64,000 nt of DNA from the NCBI GenBank assembly GCA_034687125.1, contig JAQGBZ010000066.1, forward strand, positions 124,001 through 188,000, in the 5' to 3' direction. Position 1 is the first letter of the stretch. The number at the start of each line of letters is the position of its first letter. Position numbers and translations under genes: made by a program. Of the stretch, positions 14,374-28,400 are shown in pieces. The stretch is from Neelides folsomi. Its lineage: Eukaryota > Arthropoda > Collembola > Neelipleona > Neelidae. The notes under the pieces were generated by a model. The model did not search any database and was not told the DNA's origin. It worked only from the letters and a program-made list of their open reading frames with translations.

Positions 14374-15018
14374 TTATTGATTACCGTATAAATATTTAAA
14401 TGTGTTTTCTTCAAATTCGAATTTGTCAAAGTCCAGGAGGTTCCTATTTAGAGCTTCTTTTATCTGATTCTATAACTTGGGACCAGTATATAGTAAAGAC
14501 TTTTGACCATAATTAGATGATGGAGTAAATAACGTGTGAATGTGAGATTTCCTTCTTGTTTTATGATCATTTACATTTGATGAAACAGTAATGTAATTTT
14601 TAAAATAGTTTGGAGTAAGTGCAGATGTCTGAATCCTATACATTACCGAGAGAATAGATTTTTTATAAAGATTTCCCACAATCAACCAACCAAGGGTATT
14701 CTTCATTTCATATGAGATTCTGTCGAATTTGTTTCTGTTCAATAATAAGCGGGCTATTGATTTAAAATTACATGAAACCGATTTTAAATACTTATCAGCA
14801 GATCCCCATATCTCAATCCCGTAAGTGATTTTGGGGATAATTGTAGAAGTACATAACAATTTTAGTTGTTCAAATGTTACAAAAGGTTTTATAGAATAAA
14901 GGTTTTTGTACAGTAAATGAACACTTTTTGACAGTAGTAAGAAATGGTTTTCCCACGTTAAATAAGAATCAAATGTTAAACATAATATCTTAATTTTTTC
15001 ACTTTGGTCTATATTCAA
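14374..15018 (-). mobile_element. LINE fragment, C-terminal end of reverse transcriptase ORF2
   Basis: The frame 14470-15018 (182 residues) matches the end of a non-LTR retrotransposon polymerase. It has the primer-grip-like LCLTFDSYLTWENH, then the thumb region with IIPKITYGIEIWG, LGWLIVGNLYKKSILSVMYR and a terminal GPKL. In Jockey/CR1-type LINEs that last motif continues as GPKLWN. Here the Trp codon is replaced by TAG at 14470-14472, and the same frame stays open for about 31 more codons to TAA at 14374. The copy is truncated at its 5' side: stops close the frame just above 15018, and no palm YxDD motif is present. It is therefore a dead, moderately old fragment. The clade call (Jockey/CR1-like) is from memory of the motif layout. 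Confidence 0.82.
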
Positions 15019-18000
15019 AATTCATCTATTCTAAATTCAAAAGTTTAAATAAAAAGATAATGTTATAAGAAAAATGTATAACAAGTGAATTGATGTAAAC
15101 TACGCATCTTGCCATTAGGGTTCATCTATAAAAATTACAAATGGTCAAATTATAGCCCCAATTTTAATAAAAATAGAGAACTCCTTTTAATACATGCTTT
15201 TAACCATAAATTTAATTATTCAGTTCCCCTTTGGTAATCATAACCTACCGGTACGGACCGCATGAATACGATAAAACGTAGCAAATTGTATGCTTCAATT
15301 AGCCATATAATTTACATATGTAAAGTAATAGTACATATCTTGTATATATCTTATTTAATATAATAATAAAGGTGGATAAAACATGTTACACGCATAAGCA
15401 TAATGTAACTTGTTAAGTTCAAGAAAATGTGCTTTGTATGAGTCTTATAATAATAAGTAAGTAATAAAAATAATGTTGAACGATAGGGAGATTATTATTT
15501 ATTGAGGATTTATAATTTAGGAATTAGAGGAGGAAGAGGATGATGATAGGTTCATGGGATCATAATGACACGTCAATTGCTCCTCTTCAATTTTTATTGT
15601 TTTTGTATCACCCTCGGCTTTTTATCTACTTTACTCGTAATTTACTCTCCAAACCATGAACATCATTATTCTCCTTTAAACTCACCTTACAGACACTCCA
15701 AACTCTCATAAATTACAAATTACAACATTACCACGGACTTGTAATTAGACCATTGTAGCATAAAATATAACATAATATTTATGTATATGAAGTTCCACGA
15801 GAAAATAAAAATCCATAGATCCTTCCTAACATATGGATAATATGAACAATTACACATACCATAAGGCAGGGTATTTTAATATAAAATACAAATATGGGCA
15901 ATGTTTTATGTATATAAAATTCATATGGATCAAAGGGCGCGTATCGATCAAGACGAAGAGATCTTTATGGAAGTGCATTTGATAGGAAATGAAGAGTGAA
16001 AAATTCTTTGAATGTGTTTGTTCCCCTCCCCGGGCTTTCCACAGCCACTTCACTTGAGCAGAACTCTCAATTCTTTTTCTCCTTTTTCTCTTATCAGACT
16101 GCAGACTGCAGAAGAAGGAGATGAAAGGGAGGATTTTGAGATCTTTCTTTCGAACCCCTCCCTTTGTTTCCCATTCTCCCTTTTGTCTTCTTCCTCATGG
16201 AAGGAAAAATGGGGATTTTTGACATCCCCTTGGTGGGACAAACATTTCATCTATTTTCATTCCTCAAATCCGCCTTTATTGACTCAAAGATCAAAAGGAG
16301 TTGGAGGAGAAATCACCAAACATTTCCCAATTCTCTCGCTTTTTAATGACTAAAAGGGAAATTCCCCAATGTACAAATACAAAGTCTGATTTCCTTTTTG
16401 ATTTCTTTTCAATTTAATGTCATTGGGAGTTTCTGATTTTCCTTCCAATCAAATTATTTATAAGCTCAAAATCCTTCATTTCACTTTAAAAATCAATGAA
16501 TCTCAGTATTTTGATCGATTTAATTTTTTTTTATTATTTTCTTACTGGGTTTATTAAATAGTTAAAATGTAGTATGATGTGTTCGAGGATCAAACGAGGA
16601 TTTAATACGGTGAAAACTATTTGACAAATTCTTTTTTAATACTTTTTTTAGGGATTGGTTCATTGTCCATTGTAGAAAGTATTGGATTTCAAGGCGGCTA
16701 ATCCCTTTGATACGTAATGCCCAATGTAATCGAATGAGTGGATCTTGGTCTGGTTCCTTTTTGCTTATATGATTTTGGAGCATTGGACATCTGGAACTCT
16801 TGTATCTAATTTATACCGCTTTGGCTATACCACATGTGCCTGTAACAACTCTACATTAAACCGCATTTTTAACCATATGAAAACACAACAATGTTCATAT
16901 TTTTCTAGTTATATCAGTTACCTAAGTATATGGCTAATATTGGTATTGTACAATGAATTTAATAGCTAATATCTTTTTTACTAATATACGTACTATACAT
17001 AGAATCTATTGTAGAATCTATACTCTAAGTTTATATACGGCGGCTGAAATTTTAAAAAGTCTTTTTGCCCACTTACGACTCGTACCTGACCCTCAAAAAA
17101 TAAAGGATTTTGAGTGTTGTGGGGATTTGGTCCTTTGGTTTCTGGTTGACGGGACAAAGTGGGGTTCTCTCACTCCCTTTCAAATCCGAGATCTGTCATT
17201 GATCGGAGTTTGATAATGAGGTTGGTCCTCCTTATCTCCCCACTTCACTTCGCGGACGAGTGGAGCTGGGTGGAGATTTCTTTGTTTCCCTCCTCACACC
17301 CAAACCCCATTTGCATGAGTCCGATGCCCCGATTAGATCCATTCACTCCGATGACAGGGGCGACCAGGTCGGGACAGAATTGAACACGGTAGCTTGGATT
17401 TATATTCTATTTCCATCAATCCCATTCACCATTCAATCTACATTCAATTCCTGTATCTCTTTTTTCACAATGTGACATGTTCTTTGGCACGTTCATAATC
17501 GGAGAGTTATTCGGTGTCGGCTTAACACGATGTTTTAATAGATTAATTTTACATAAGTAGCAGCAGCCACTAGACTATTTTATATTGTATTCTATACACA
17601 TTCACATTCATTCACCTTTATGATTAAAACATTATTTTTTTAATTTTGTAAATATGGTATGATATATGAAGTAATTTGAATTTTAAAAAATACAATATTT
17701 AAATGTGATTTTTAAAATTAATAAGTATTAAATTATATTCTTTATATATATTTTATACTTTTTAAAGGAGTGTGTTTTACCTTTGATAAGTTATAATTAT
17801 TTTTGAAAAGAATGGTTGATGATAATGATTAGTACATGAGTTGGTTTGAGTGAAAGGAGGTGTGATGGGAGTGAAATTGTGGGTTGAATGTTGGCGGTTC
17901 TCGACGACCCTCCACTGAAAGTGACACCTTCAAATTGACGACTTTCCTCCTTGATAAGAGAGAAGTCAAAAGTTCCTCCTTCGCCCAGACAGGATGAAAT

Positions 18001-21000
18001 TGAAGGAAGAGACAAGGACGAGACAAGCAATTTTTATTCCGCAGTGGAATTCACTTCATCTCCTCTCACCGCCCTCCCAACCATCATCATCACTCAACGC
18101 GGTTTACGACACGAAACCACTAAAAACAAAACTGCAGAGATTTCACGCTTCCGCATTTAACTCCACTAGTAGTAAAACCCACACTTAAAGGGAGCTCATT
18201 TTAAAATTTGCAGGTCAAAGGTCCATCATTGTTCTCTACATAATAAATACTGATCACGAGATTTGAAAACTGTTCATTAAATAATTTTGATAAGGAAGGA
18301 TATTGGTGGCAATGTATTTTATTCGGTATAAGGCCCATACATAATATAATATGGGAAGTGAGGAGTCGTTTGACATGTGGTATATGAGGTGAGTTGTGTT
18401 AAGGCCCTATCAATTTGATTCACTTGTTGGGTTGAGTGACGCGGACGTGAGCGTTGGCCCAATGAGCCCCTGGATGCTAATTGACAGTTCGAGGCTGTGC
18501 GAGGACGTTTTCTGCCCTCTCATCCGATCAAGGAGTTGACGGCGGCTCCTCCATCTCTCACTCAATCAAAGGATTTCAACCACCCATCTTCAAAACTGGA
18601 TTGACGACCCAACCAAACGTCACTCCACGACTCTCCACAAAATTGGGTGGTTAAGAGAAACCTCCACCTCTAATCTCGCCATTAAAATCCTGAGGAAATT
18701 TCATCAAATATACTATTCCCTTATGGTTTCATATTATATCAAATATTTTTAAGTAACATATAGAGTATAATATAATATGTAAATTTGTAAATACATACAT
18801 ACTTATTTATTTGTATTATATTTCATATAATAATCATTACAAGAGTACAGTATAGAATATATTTATTAAATGTTATAAAGTTATAATTCTTTTTAAAATT
18901 ATTTCCAGTCATTTAAAATGAGATTTATAAAATTAAAATAATTGAGGAAGAATGGACATTCTTCTTAAAATGCTTAGAAGGCTTAAAACATTTATGATGA
19001 ATTCATGTAGGAAGAAAGACTGATGAAACTGATGATAAAGTGTCTGATAGAGGGAAAAGTGACATTTTGAAATTGTAAGCTTGTTTGTCTTTTTTTTGTT
19101 TTTAAAAAGTCATCGTGATGAGTGTTCCCTTTCCATCAAGACATTATCATTTGATCCGGTGAGGGAAGTTATCAACTCCGCCCTGGTAGATAAATCCTTC
19201 CATCAATTGGATGAGTTGGAGAAGGCGAAGGGAGAGGAATTGAACCTTCAAAGTTGCAGACAACTCAAATGACTCCGTCAGGGTTCCGGAACCTTCACAA
19301 ATCAAACACAAGGAAGTTCATCACAAACGATGAGGGACAACTTCACCATTTGACTCAAAAACGACGCTCCTTAATATAATAAAATTTTGATCATATATTT
19401 TATATTAGGTATACCATACACTAATCCAGTACTATACTATATATTTGGTATACTCGTATTACCATTTATAATATAAAAATATCGAGACTACTGCTACAAA
19501 CATATAATTATAATAACAAACTTTCATATAAGGTAAAACTAAGGATGTGTATTTTTTTAATAATTCGTCTAGTCTTGATCAAATGAACTGATTTGAATCA
19601 TCTGTCTCGTAGATTCAACATCCAACACATGTATTATTCTATCTCATAAATGACCAAATAGCCTGTCAATCATTTTCTAAATAAATGAGAATATGTATCA
19701 ACGAAAATATCAAACTCCCATAAGTGAACTTTCATGCAATTTCAACTAAAAATCCTTCCTCCATTTCTCATATGATTTATACACTAAATAAAGGTTTTCT
19801 TAAATAAATTTTACTAATGGTAAGAAAACAGTAAAAGTGAAAACAAAATAGTGAAGTCTATATTATTTTGAAATTGGGTGAAATAGGGCTAAAATATTTG
19901 TAATGATTCCGTGTTGGTTTCGTCTCGTGTGTCGGAGCGTGAGTGGAAAGGTAAATATTATCTGGAAATGGATCGCCTCCTCTCTGCCGTCTTCTCCCCT
20001 CCCACGACGAGCACGAAGAGCCGCTTTTTACTTTGCCCGTCGCCAATCACTCGGCAGCCAAAAGCCCCGAGGAAATACAAAGGTGGGAGAAACACAAAAT
20101 GAAACAAAATCAAACACAACATCCACCACGCATACATATGGCCCAATATGAAAGAAATTCATATCTACAATAATCTACATCGATATTATTGTTTTCGTCT
20201 GATCGTAATATAATCATTACAATCGTACAAATGAAATGAAGCAGTAGCAATTGTCATTAATTCGTCGATACCTTCTGGTTCTGCTATAATTCAAATTACA
20301 TTTAATGAAAAATTAAATATTCAAGATCAACCCTTTCAATTATTTAATAATCGGTTAGATCTCAAAATTCAATGGATTGGTAAATACTCAACCGTTGGGG
20401 TTTTTGATTCCGCTTGAATAAATAAGTATCCTAGCTTTAATATATAAGTATATCCTACATATGTATTAAGTGCATATTACCATCTACACATGTCTAAAAA
20501 ACTAAAGGTAATAATAAGATATACCTATAGCATGCATGTGAATGCAATAAAACAATTTTCTTTCATAATTTCATACATATTTATTAATCTAGACTAATAA
20601 AGTTGTAAAATTTAATATTCCCTATAATGTAGTTGTACTTTTTAATGCATGTACATTTCTTTCATCACTTTTCACTTTGTATTTTTTTCCTATAATTTAA
20701 GAATATGGGGACAGGAAGAATGAAACAGAAGGAGTTTGAAACGTCAGAATTTGAACTGACATAAATTGAACAAACAACATGGTTATTATTACAATTTGCC
20801 ATAAATTCAAACAATGTTGGAGCGGAAGGGATGAATTATACATGCGAGGAGAAAATGAGTGAAAGGCCCGAAGAATCGTCATAATGTGAGAGTCGTAAAT
20901 CTCGTAAATCTCCTTCCATTACAATTGGTGTATGAGTGTTGAGCACGACTTGGCGCTTCTGCTGGACATTTCTGAGGTTCTTGATCATAACAATTTGGTT

Positions 21001-22472
21001 AATTGCGGGGTTGAGTCGTCGCCCAACACCGTCGCCCTTATTATTATTACAAAAGGAAATGAGCATTTTAAAAGAAAAACTCTATTTGAATAACTTAAAA
21101 TCTCCTCTGCAATTAGCCCAAGTCTTTGATTTAACTACATAATGAACTCTTAACATTACAGACTTACACTGTACATTACAGACATATCCTTAAAATAATA
21201 ATAATAATGAATATACGTATTGTACAATTACAGATACATGTACGGGGTCATATGTACAAACTGTACATAAAATATATGAATATATGATGAATGTAAGTAT
21301 TTACTATTATACAGATTCTTTGGAAAATATTAATATTAATATAGATTTTCTTAATTATATATTAAGATATACGAGAGCAGTAGTGTTTAAGTCAAGTGCC
21401 ATGTATTTTAATAATAATGAATGAGAATATTTTATGGGCTTCCGCTGTTTGTGAACTCCTTGAGAGTAACATGTTGGAGAAGTGAAGAGAGTCCAATTTA
21501 AGTGTTCGTCTCGTGCGTGTGGCTGGAGCTAATGACAAAGGGGAGAAAACTAATCCATGTCATCTTGGTGGAAAAAGTCTTTGAAGGAGGAAAGGGTGTA
21601 TAATTTGGGCCAGAGGGATTACAACTATTACCCACACAATCCGGCAGAGTAATGAGAGATCGGGTAAAGTTTAACTGGCGTAAATTACATCCTCCTTTAC
21701 CTCAAAACCATTCTTGGGTTCCGGACCTCAATGGCGCCCCAATTTTGAAACCCCTTGACAGTAACTCAAAGTTCAACCCCTTGGAAGTGGGCGGGAAAGG
21801 AAGAAAACGCCGCCGCCCAATTTACTTTTTATTTATATCACTTTCCTCATTTCACTTTTATTTGCTTTTTACCACGGTTTAAGCCCCTGGTTAATTATAA
21901 GGTGAAATCGCATTTGATTAACAATTTTTCAAGTTTTACGCAAAATGTGAAACGCAATAATGTTATCAGTATAATATCAGTAGAGTTGAATTTTCATACG
22001 AGTATTATTCATGTATACATTATAAGGAATTCATTTTTTGCATGGAATTTCGACTTAATAACTTTCACCGCCTTTTATGCGTATGAAATATAATTATGAA
22101 GAAAATGGATATTTAATAAACTTGTTTAACTTTTTGCGTAAGTTTTTGAAACATGTTGAATGAACAAAAAATGGTTTTTGGTTCCTGCTGTTTGGTTTGT
22201 TGTGGGTCGTTAGTTAAAGCAAAGCTCCATTGCCTTTTTGATTAGTTGGACTCTGCCAAGGAGAAAAACATCGTGAGAAAGATGAAATGAAATGAAACTA
22301 TCGGAAAATTATCCCTTAATTAATTTTTACCAGAAAATGATATAGGAAATATTTGTTTATTATATAAACGAATTGCTGCAAGCATAACTGGATTTAAAAC
22401 AATTTCCTATTAAATTAATCAGAGCCACTAATCTAACAAATTAAACAACACTTCAATTTAATTTTCAATTTA
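15019..22472. other. non-coding desert with GC-richer patches, part 4
   Basis: No gene is supported. Patches lie at about 15480-15720, 15920-16350, 17050-17530, 17830-18220, 18340-18700, 19020-19380, 19880-20150, 20700-21050 and 21420-21900. The spacing is close to one per kilobase. Frames of 60-110 codons inside patches overlap on both strands and have no conserved look. Confidence 0.4.
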
Positions 22473-22499
22473 ATTTCATTCATTTCATTCATTTCATTC
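22473..22499. repeat. short tandem repeat, three copies of ATTTCATTC
   Basis: Three perfect 9-bp units follow each other directly in AT-rich spacer. Confidence 0.85.
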
Positions 22500-25400
22500 T
22501 CTGTGCTTACAATTAATTATAGTTTTTAGTTTTTATATTAGTTAATGATAATTTATAAGTTACTTTGTTTCGATATATCAACATTTATTTCTTTTCAATT
22601 AAATATATTCAATATACCTGTATATTTGAAATTATAAATGCATATATTTGATAGAGAAAAGGAAGTGTAAAAAATAATTCATATAACAAGACGATAATGG
22701 TCAAAGTGAGTTGTTTCATTTGTTTCATAAAAGAGAGAATAGAAGAATGGGATGATGTGAAGATGGCATGTTTTCCCTCGTTTATTTCCCCATCCATGAA
22801 ACATTTCTTTTACATTTCCGGTCGATCAAAAAAAATTACTCCCAACAGAGGTTTCAGACTTATAATGTTTTATTTACCATTCATTTCTATCTCTCCCCCC
22901 ACCAAGTCCGACGACGGGGAAATGATAATAAAATGGAATTATCTGGAAAGTAATCTGACAAGGGAAACAGCTTCCAACTTCCAACCCGCAAATTAACATC
23001 AATTAACCTGTTCATTGAAAAAAATGGTTAATTAGTGCTTATGTAAATAAAATCGTTGATCGTTAATATCATTGGCACACTAGAATACTTTTTCATAGTT
23101 TCACAGCTTCATAGTATAATAAACACCTAGCTAATGGAACTTATAAACAATAACGATGCATTATTAGGTAATTAAAAGAGCTGGAATAATTCAAATATGT
23201 AATTTGGAATTAATGTTTTATATCAAAGGAAGATTATTCTGATATTTAATCATCTATAATTGTTTTAATTTGTACATTGACTTCTTAAAAAATAAATAAT
23301 AAGTGAGATTTTTATCATTCAATTATCCTCAATAATTGTTAATAATTAGATCGAGGTGAATGTGAAAGTTAATTACACGAAAACATTTTTCTTCTTTTTT
23401 ACATTGACAAAAAGAAATCCTTTTCTTGGAAATTAATAAATTATACAAAATGAAAAAAATCCAATAAAATAAAGAAATTTTTATTACATTTTTCCGTTTC
23501 AATTTTCTTTGTGATATTATTTATGACCTCTTTAACTTTCCTTTCACCGGTTCATAAATATTAAAGAAATTTATTGACAACTTTTCCCCTTCTGTTCACC
23601 TTTTCCCAGAAAATTTATATTTGTTATTTATTTTATAAAGGACCGATTAAAACGCTCTGTTCGTATCTGTAAATTTCGCCCTAATCCCCCAAAAGAATAA
23701 AACGGCAGCTTTGGCTTGATTTAGCTCCACAGCATATAAATTTATATAGTTACATCCTGATTCCTGACGTCCTCTCGTTACAAGAATAAATTCATCAAAG
23801 TGAATAATGATTAAAAAAATGATAGGAAAATGAATCGAGTATTTAGGAAACGCGATAGTCCGATGTTGGATAGGTTTATTATAGGATTCAATTTCTGAAT
23901 TAATTTTCGAGGTGAACTGAATATTCTGTTTTTTATCTGACACTGATTTACATTCTCCCGCCCTTCCAGTTCTCAACATGTTGAATTTCCTCTGTCTCTT
24001 TATCTCCTGGTGGAAGGGACGATGAGTGAGTTATTGTTATTGGACGTCAGGGGAATTTCTCTCTTCTCCTGTACAATAAAATATGCAGTCAGAAGATCGT
24101 CTTTCACTTCCAAATCTAAGAGGGATAAATAAGGGTTGTAACAAGACAGGGGGTTGGAAAAACTACTACTGAATTGGACAATTTCAAGTTTACGTCTTTT
24201 ATCCTCATCCTCATCTTCAAAAGCTTGGCTTCTTAATTCGCTTTGTTTTTCACTTTGGGCTTGGAAGCCTTGGGAGGATAAAAAGGAAAATGATGGAGAG
24301 TTTGGGAAAAACATGATTTGTAAAATCCACAGGATTCCACATTCACTCGTCTGATTAGATCTTTAATAAAATTAAGCGAACAAACAAACTTGTTGTATTA
24401 CATGTCAAATTCAACAAATAAAAACATCAAACATGCAAACCCAAATCATTTAACCTTTTAAATTTTTCACCTAAATAATAAAAATAAATATAATTTCAAT
24501 TAAATCCTAAAGAATTAATTTTTTAATAGCAAACAAGCTTTTATTTAATATTTACGAGGATCTGTACAGTTAAACCAATAAAATAAATGAAGAAAAATGC
24601 ACAGAAGAAATAAAGGAAGAAAAACGTGCAAAATAAATGAATTAAGAAAATGAATGAATTTGCTCTCAACTTGTTTAAATTGATGTTGATGGGAAAAATG
24701 ACAGTAGAAAGATTCATTGTCTTGATAAAAATGTGAAGTTATCAAGATTCTAGACAGGGGAAAACATTTGAAAAAACCAAACGAGCTTTTCCTTTTTCAC
24801 AACTAATGAAAAATTGTTAATGATGAATTAGAAATGAAATTAATGAGTGAAGGCGGATTGTAAATTACCCACAAATTAAACATTTTTTCCACACGTTGGT
24901 TGTTTCTTTCAAATTCTGTGCTACTTATTACAAGTCAATTAACTTTTGATGTCACGTCGCTCTCTAACATTATCACTTACATATTATCACCTCCAATCTC
25001 ATTACTCTAATATGCAAATGTCATTCTCATTCACCTCCACAAAATGACCCTATAATAAAGTGTTATAAGTTCTTATAAGAATCATAGCCTTCAAAATTCT
25101 TATTTAAATTATAATTTCAACATTTACCATACCAGAAATCAAACAATGGGCTTAAACACATTAATGTCTAAAGTTCAGCTCACTCAGTTTCACTGTTAAA
25201 TACAGCTTCAGCTCCTGTATGAAAATTCTTCACAATACAACTTGTAAATATTTTAACTTACGTGTTTACTAACGTTTTGCATATGACAGGAATCACAATT
25301 TATGAATAAATGAATAACAATATGTGAAGTATTTATTATGATATGTCTATTGTTCAATTTTAAAAAATATGAGAAATGGAGGTAAATGTACATGTTTATA

Positions 25401-28400
25401 TGAAAAACAGTGTTATATATTGCTCATAAACCTACCATTACATTACTCACACAACTCATAGACCTTCTTTACGTGTAGGAATCATATGATGAACAACCTG
25501 ATCTGGTGACCCAAGGAACCGGGTCTGATCCTTCATCAAAAGCAAAGAAAAGGGTGACGACGAGCAGGTTTGGAAAGATCTGAGGAGGTCGGTGGTGAAA
25601 AATGAGTAGTTGGCCATTTCCGTGAAAGTTGTTCCATCTCCATCATGTGAAGTCATTCGATGATGGATGGACGAACCCAAGGGGTGTCACAGGATCCTCT
25701 TGCTCCCCTTGTCAAGTCAAAAAGAAATTAAATATTACGATTTACATACACTTTTTATTCTCTTTGTCAAGCATGTCAACGGCGGGGAAATCCAATTAGC
25801 CCATTAAAATGAACATACTTACATTACTCACATAGCAAATACAAATACATAAAATATCATACAAATACAGTTTATATATTATATATGTATTACATTGGCT
25901 CGAAATCATAAATTATAGAATGCCACCTGTGCATTCATTCCATTCATTACTTTATGTGATGAGCCATTAATATGCAGAGATTTTTTTTAAAGATATTTGA
26001 CATCGAGTTTCAATATAATCAACTGTATACCAATATGGTATTTCGTTTCAATAAGTATCATCATTCAATGTTTTTCAATAGATTTATCATTTTCATTTAT
26101 CATTGTGCATTATGTTCATTGGAATGAAGCTGTCCATTGAAATCGCTTTAGAGAAAAATTAAGTACAAAGATGATGAGATAGAATTTTAACATGCGAAAA
26201 TGTGCAAAGTGCAAATGTGCAAACTTGGTAATTTTTTCATTGTTCCGACTGACCCTCATGGGAATCATAAAGGTAGACATAGGGAGAATTTTAACGAGAA
26301 GCTTGACATTTTAATTTCTCCTTTTCTATTTCGCACTATATTCTTTCCATGTCTTGCCAAGCATTAAAAACTTATTATTACCTGCTGCCCCATGAACTGT
26401 CCAAAAAATATTTACTCACCTATTACACACAACAATTAAGGGAGTGTAAAGTTTTACAATTAAGCATAAAAAGATAAAAACCATTCTCAATTTATGGTTT
26501 GAGTGTAAACAATTTATTGCTAAAATGGTGAAATTTGTGTAAATCTTCTAAAATGACTAAACGGCTTTTAAAGCTTCTTCAGTTACATTACCCCTTTGTT
26601 TATTATTATCTTTGATAAAAGTAATAAATGGGACTCGTGAATGGGGAAGAATTATGGGCAAAAGGAACATTGAGGAAAGATAGGAATGAAGAAACGCCGT
26701 GTGTTGCCTGACAAGCGGAATCATTAAAAAACAAGGATTTGTCTTATAACTTTTATATAAGAAAATATATAAGAAATAATAATATTGTTATTTATTCAAA
26801 TGATCAAAACTGTTCAGAAGTGTTCGAAGGTTCTAACGGATTAAAGTTGGAAGTTTGGAAGGAGCAATAAAATAATTCCTATGTAATCAGAATGTAAAAA
26901 GGATGTCAGCACACGGAATGAAATATGAACTCAATTCTTCTCATCCCATGTGTGTAAATTTTGTCGTTGTAATGTGCCCTGGCAGGTGAACACGGCGGTG
27001 GCAGACGACAACGCGGTCAGGGGAGATTAATTGACATGACACACGTCGCCCATTTTAATTAACCCGCCAACTTTCAAGAACACCTTTTTTTTCTTAATTT
27101 CCTTTGTATTTGGCGATGAGCAATTTCCTCCCTTTATTACCATATATAAAATACATCTGTATAATACACGTATAAAACGATGGAGAATCTTCATACTCTT
27201 GATTGTAATAGGATTGAGCCATTGAAGATTGTATAAAGAAATTTGATTACATTGTCTTTATACCTTTTTTGTGGTTATTGTCATTTAAAGTCAATGGAGA
27301 TTCGGAATGATTCATGTTGATGGGAGTTGAAGTATTGATTATCATGCAATTTCTTTTTAATCATCTTTTAAGGTGCTCGATTTCCAAGTTGTTTGGGCAA
27401 TGTTGGATGTATGCGCAAGGGTGCTTATTTGCTTGTTCAGGTTGTTCATTATTAAAAATTGATGGGTTGTTTTGCATGAATGGGAGAGAACAGGTGGGGA
27501 GAGAAGGGACAATTAAATTACTCCTAATGAAAGTTCATTGTAACTTATATTGACATTTAAATTGAACAGGTAACTTGTAGTTTATTACCACGAGCTAATG
27601 CCTTTACTCAAACATTGGAATCGTATGAGGAATACTTTTTTGTTATTGAAAAAACTTATTGTGGGTTGTATGACTTGAACGAGATGATGCGAAACATGTT
27701 TAATTAGTAATATTTATTTTAATGGCTTTTATTAAGCTTCATGATGAAAAGGAGGAAGGTTGCGGATATTGAGAAAAAGTAGAACATTAATATAATATGA
27801 AGCCAAAACAATTGAAATTAACTCATGCAAAAGAAAAGATCTTTTACAGAGCATAATTGTATATAATATGTGTATTGTATCGTATACAAAAGTATTATAT
27901 TTATATTAGTATTATTATATACACTGTATGTATGTATGTGTATGTGTAGAGATGTGTATCTAAGCTGTGTTGTATTAGATCTAAGTTTTATTGGTAAAAG
28001 ACTTAATTGGAATAAAGGTGAGATTTGAGTCAATTAATTATTCCAAATTAGTTCATCCCACCCATCAATTAGCTCATAATCATAAAGAACAATAGGGGTG
28101 GTATAATGGGTTAATCAAACTCAATTAACTTTCTTTTCATCTCCTTGCCCTTCCTTGTCAAGTTGTCTCATTGGGACATCCCTTCATGTTTCGCCCTCCC
28201 TCCCTATTTGCACACACATTGACAATAAGACGCATTATGTGGGATAGCAATAAATTAACAACATTTACACTCCAATTTGCATTTATAAGGAGAATAAAAA
28301 GGACGATAAATTGTAGGTTTTTTAAATTCCTCAACTTGAATTTGTCCTCAAAGACACTCGTTAAAATACATTGCAAATACAATACAAAATACACTGCAAA

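Noticed and set aside
23647-23979. 110-codon frame on the - strand
   Set aside because: There is no recognisable motif and no plausible splice join to the better-looking frame next to it at 24000-24314.
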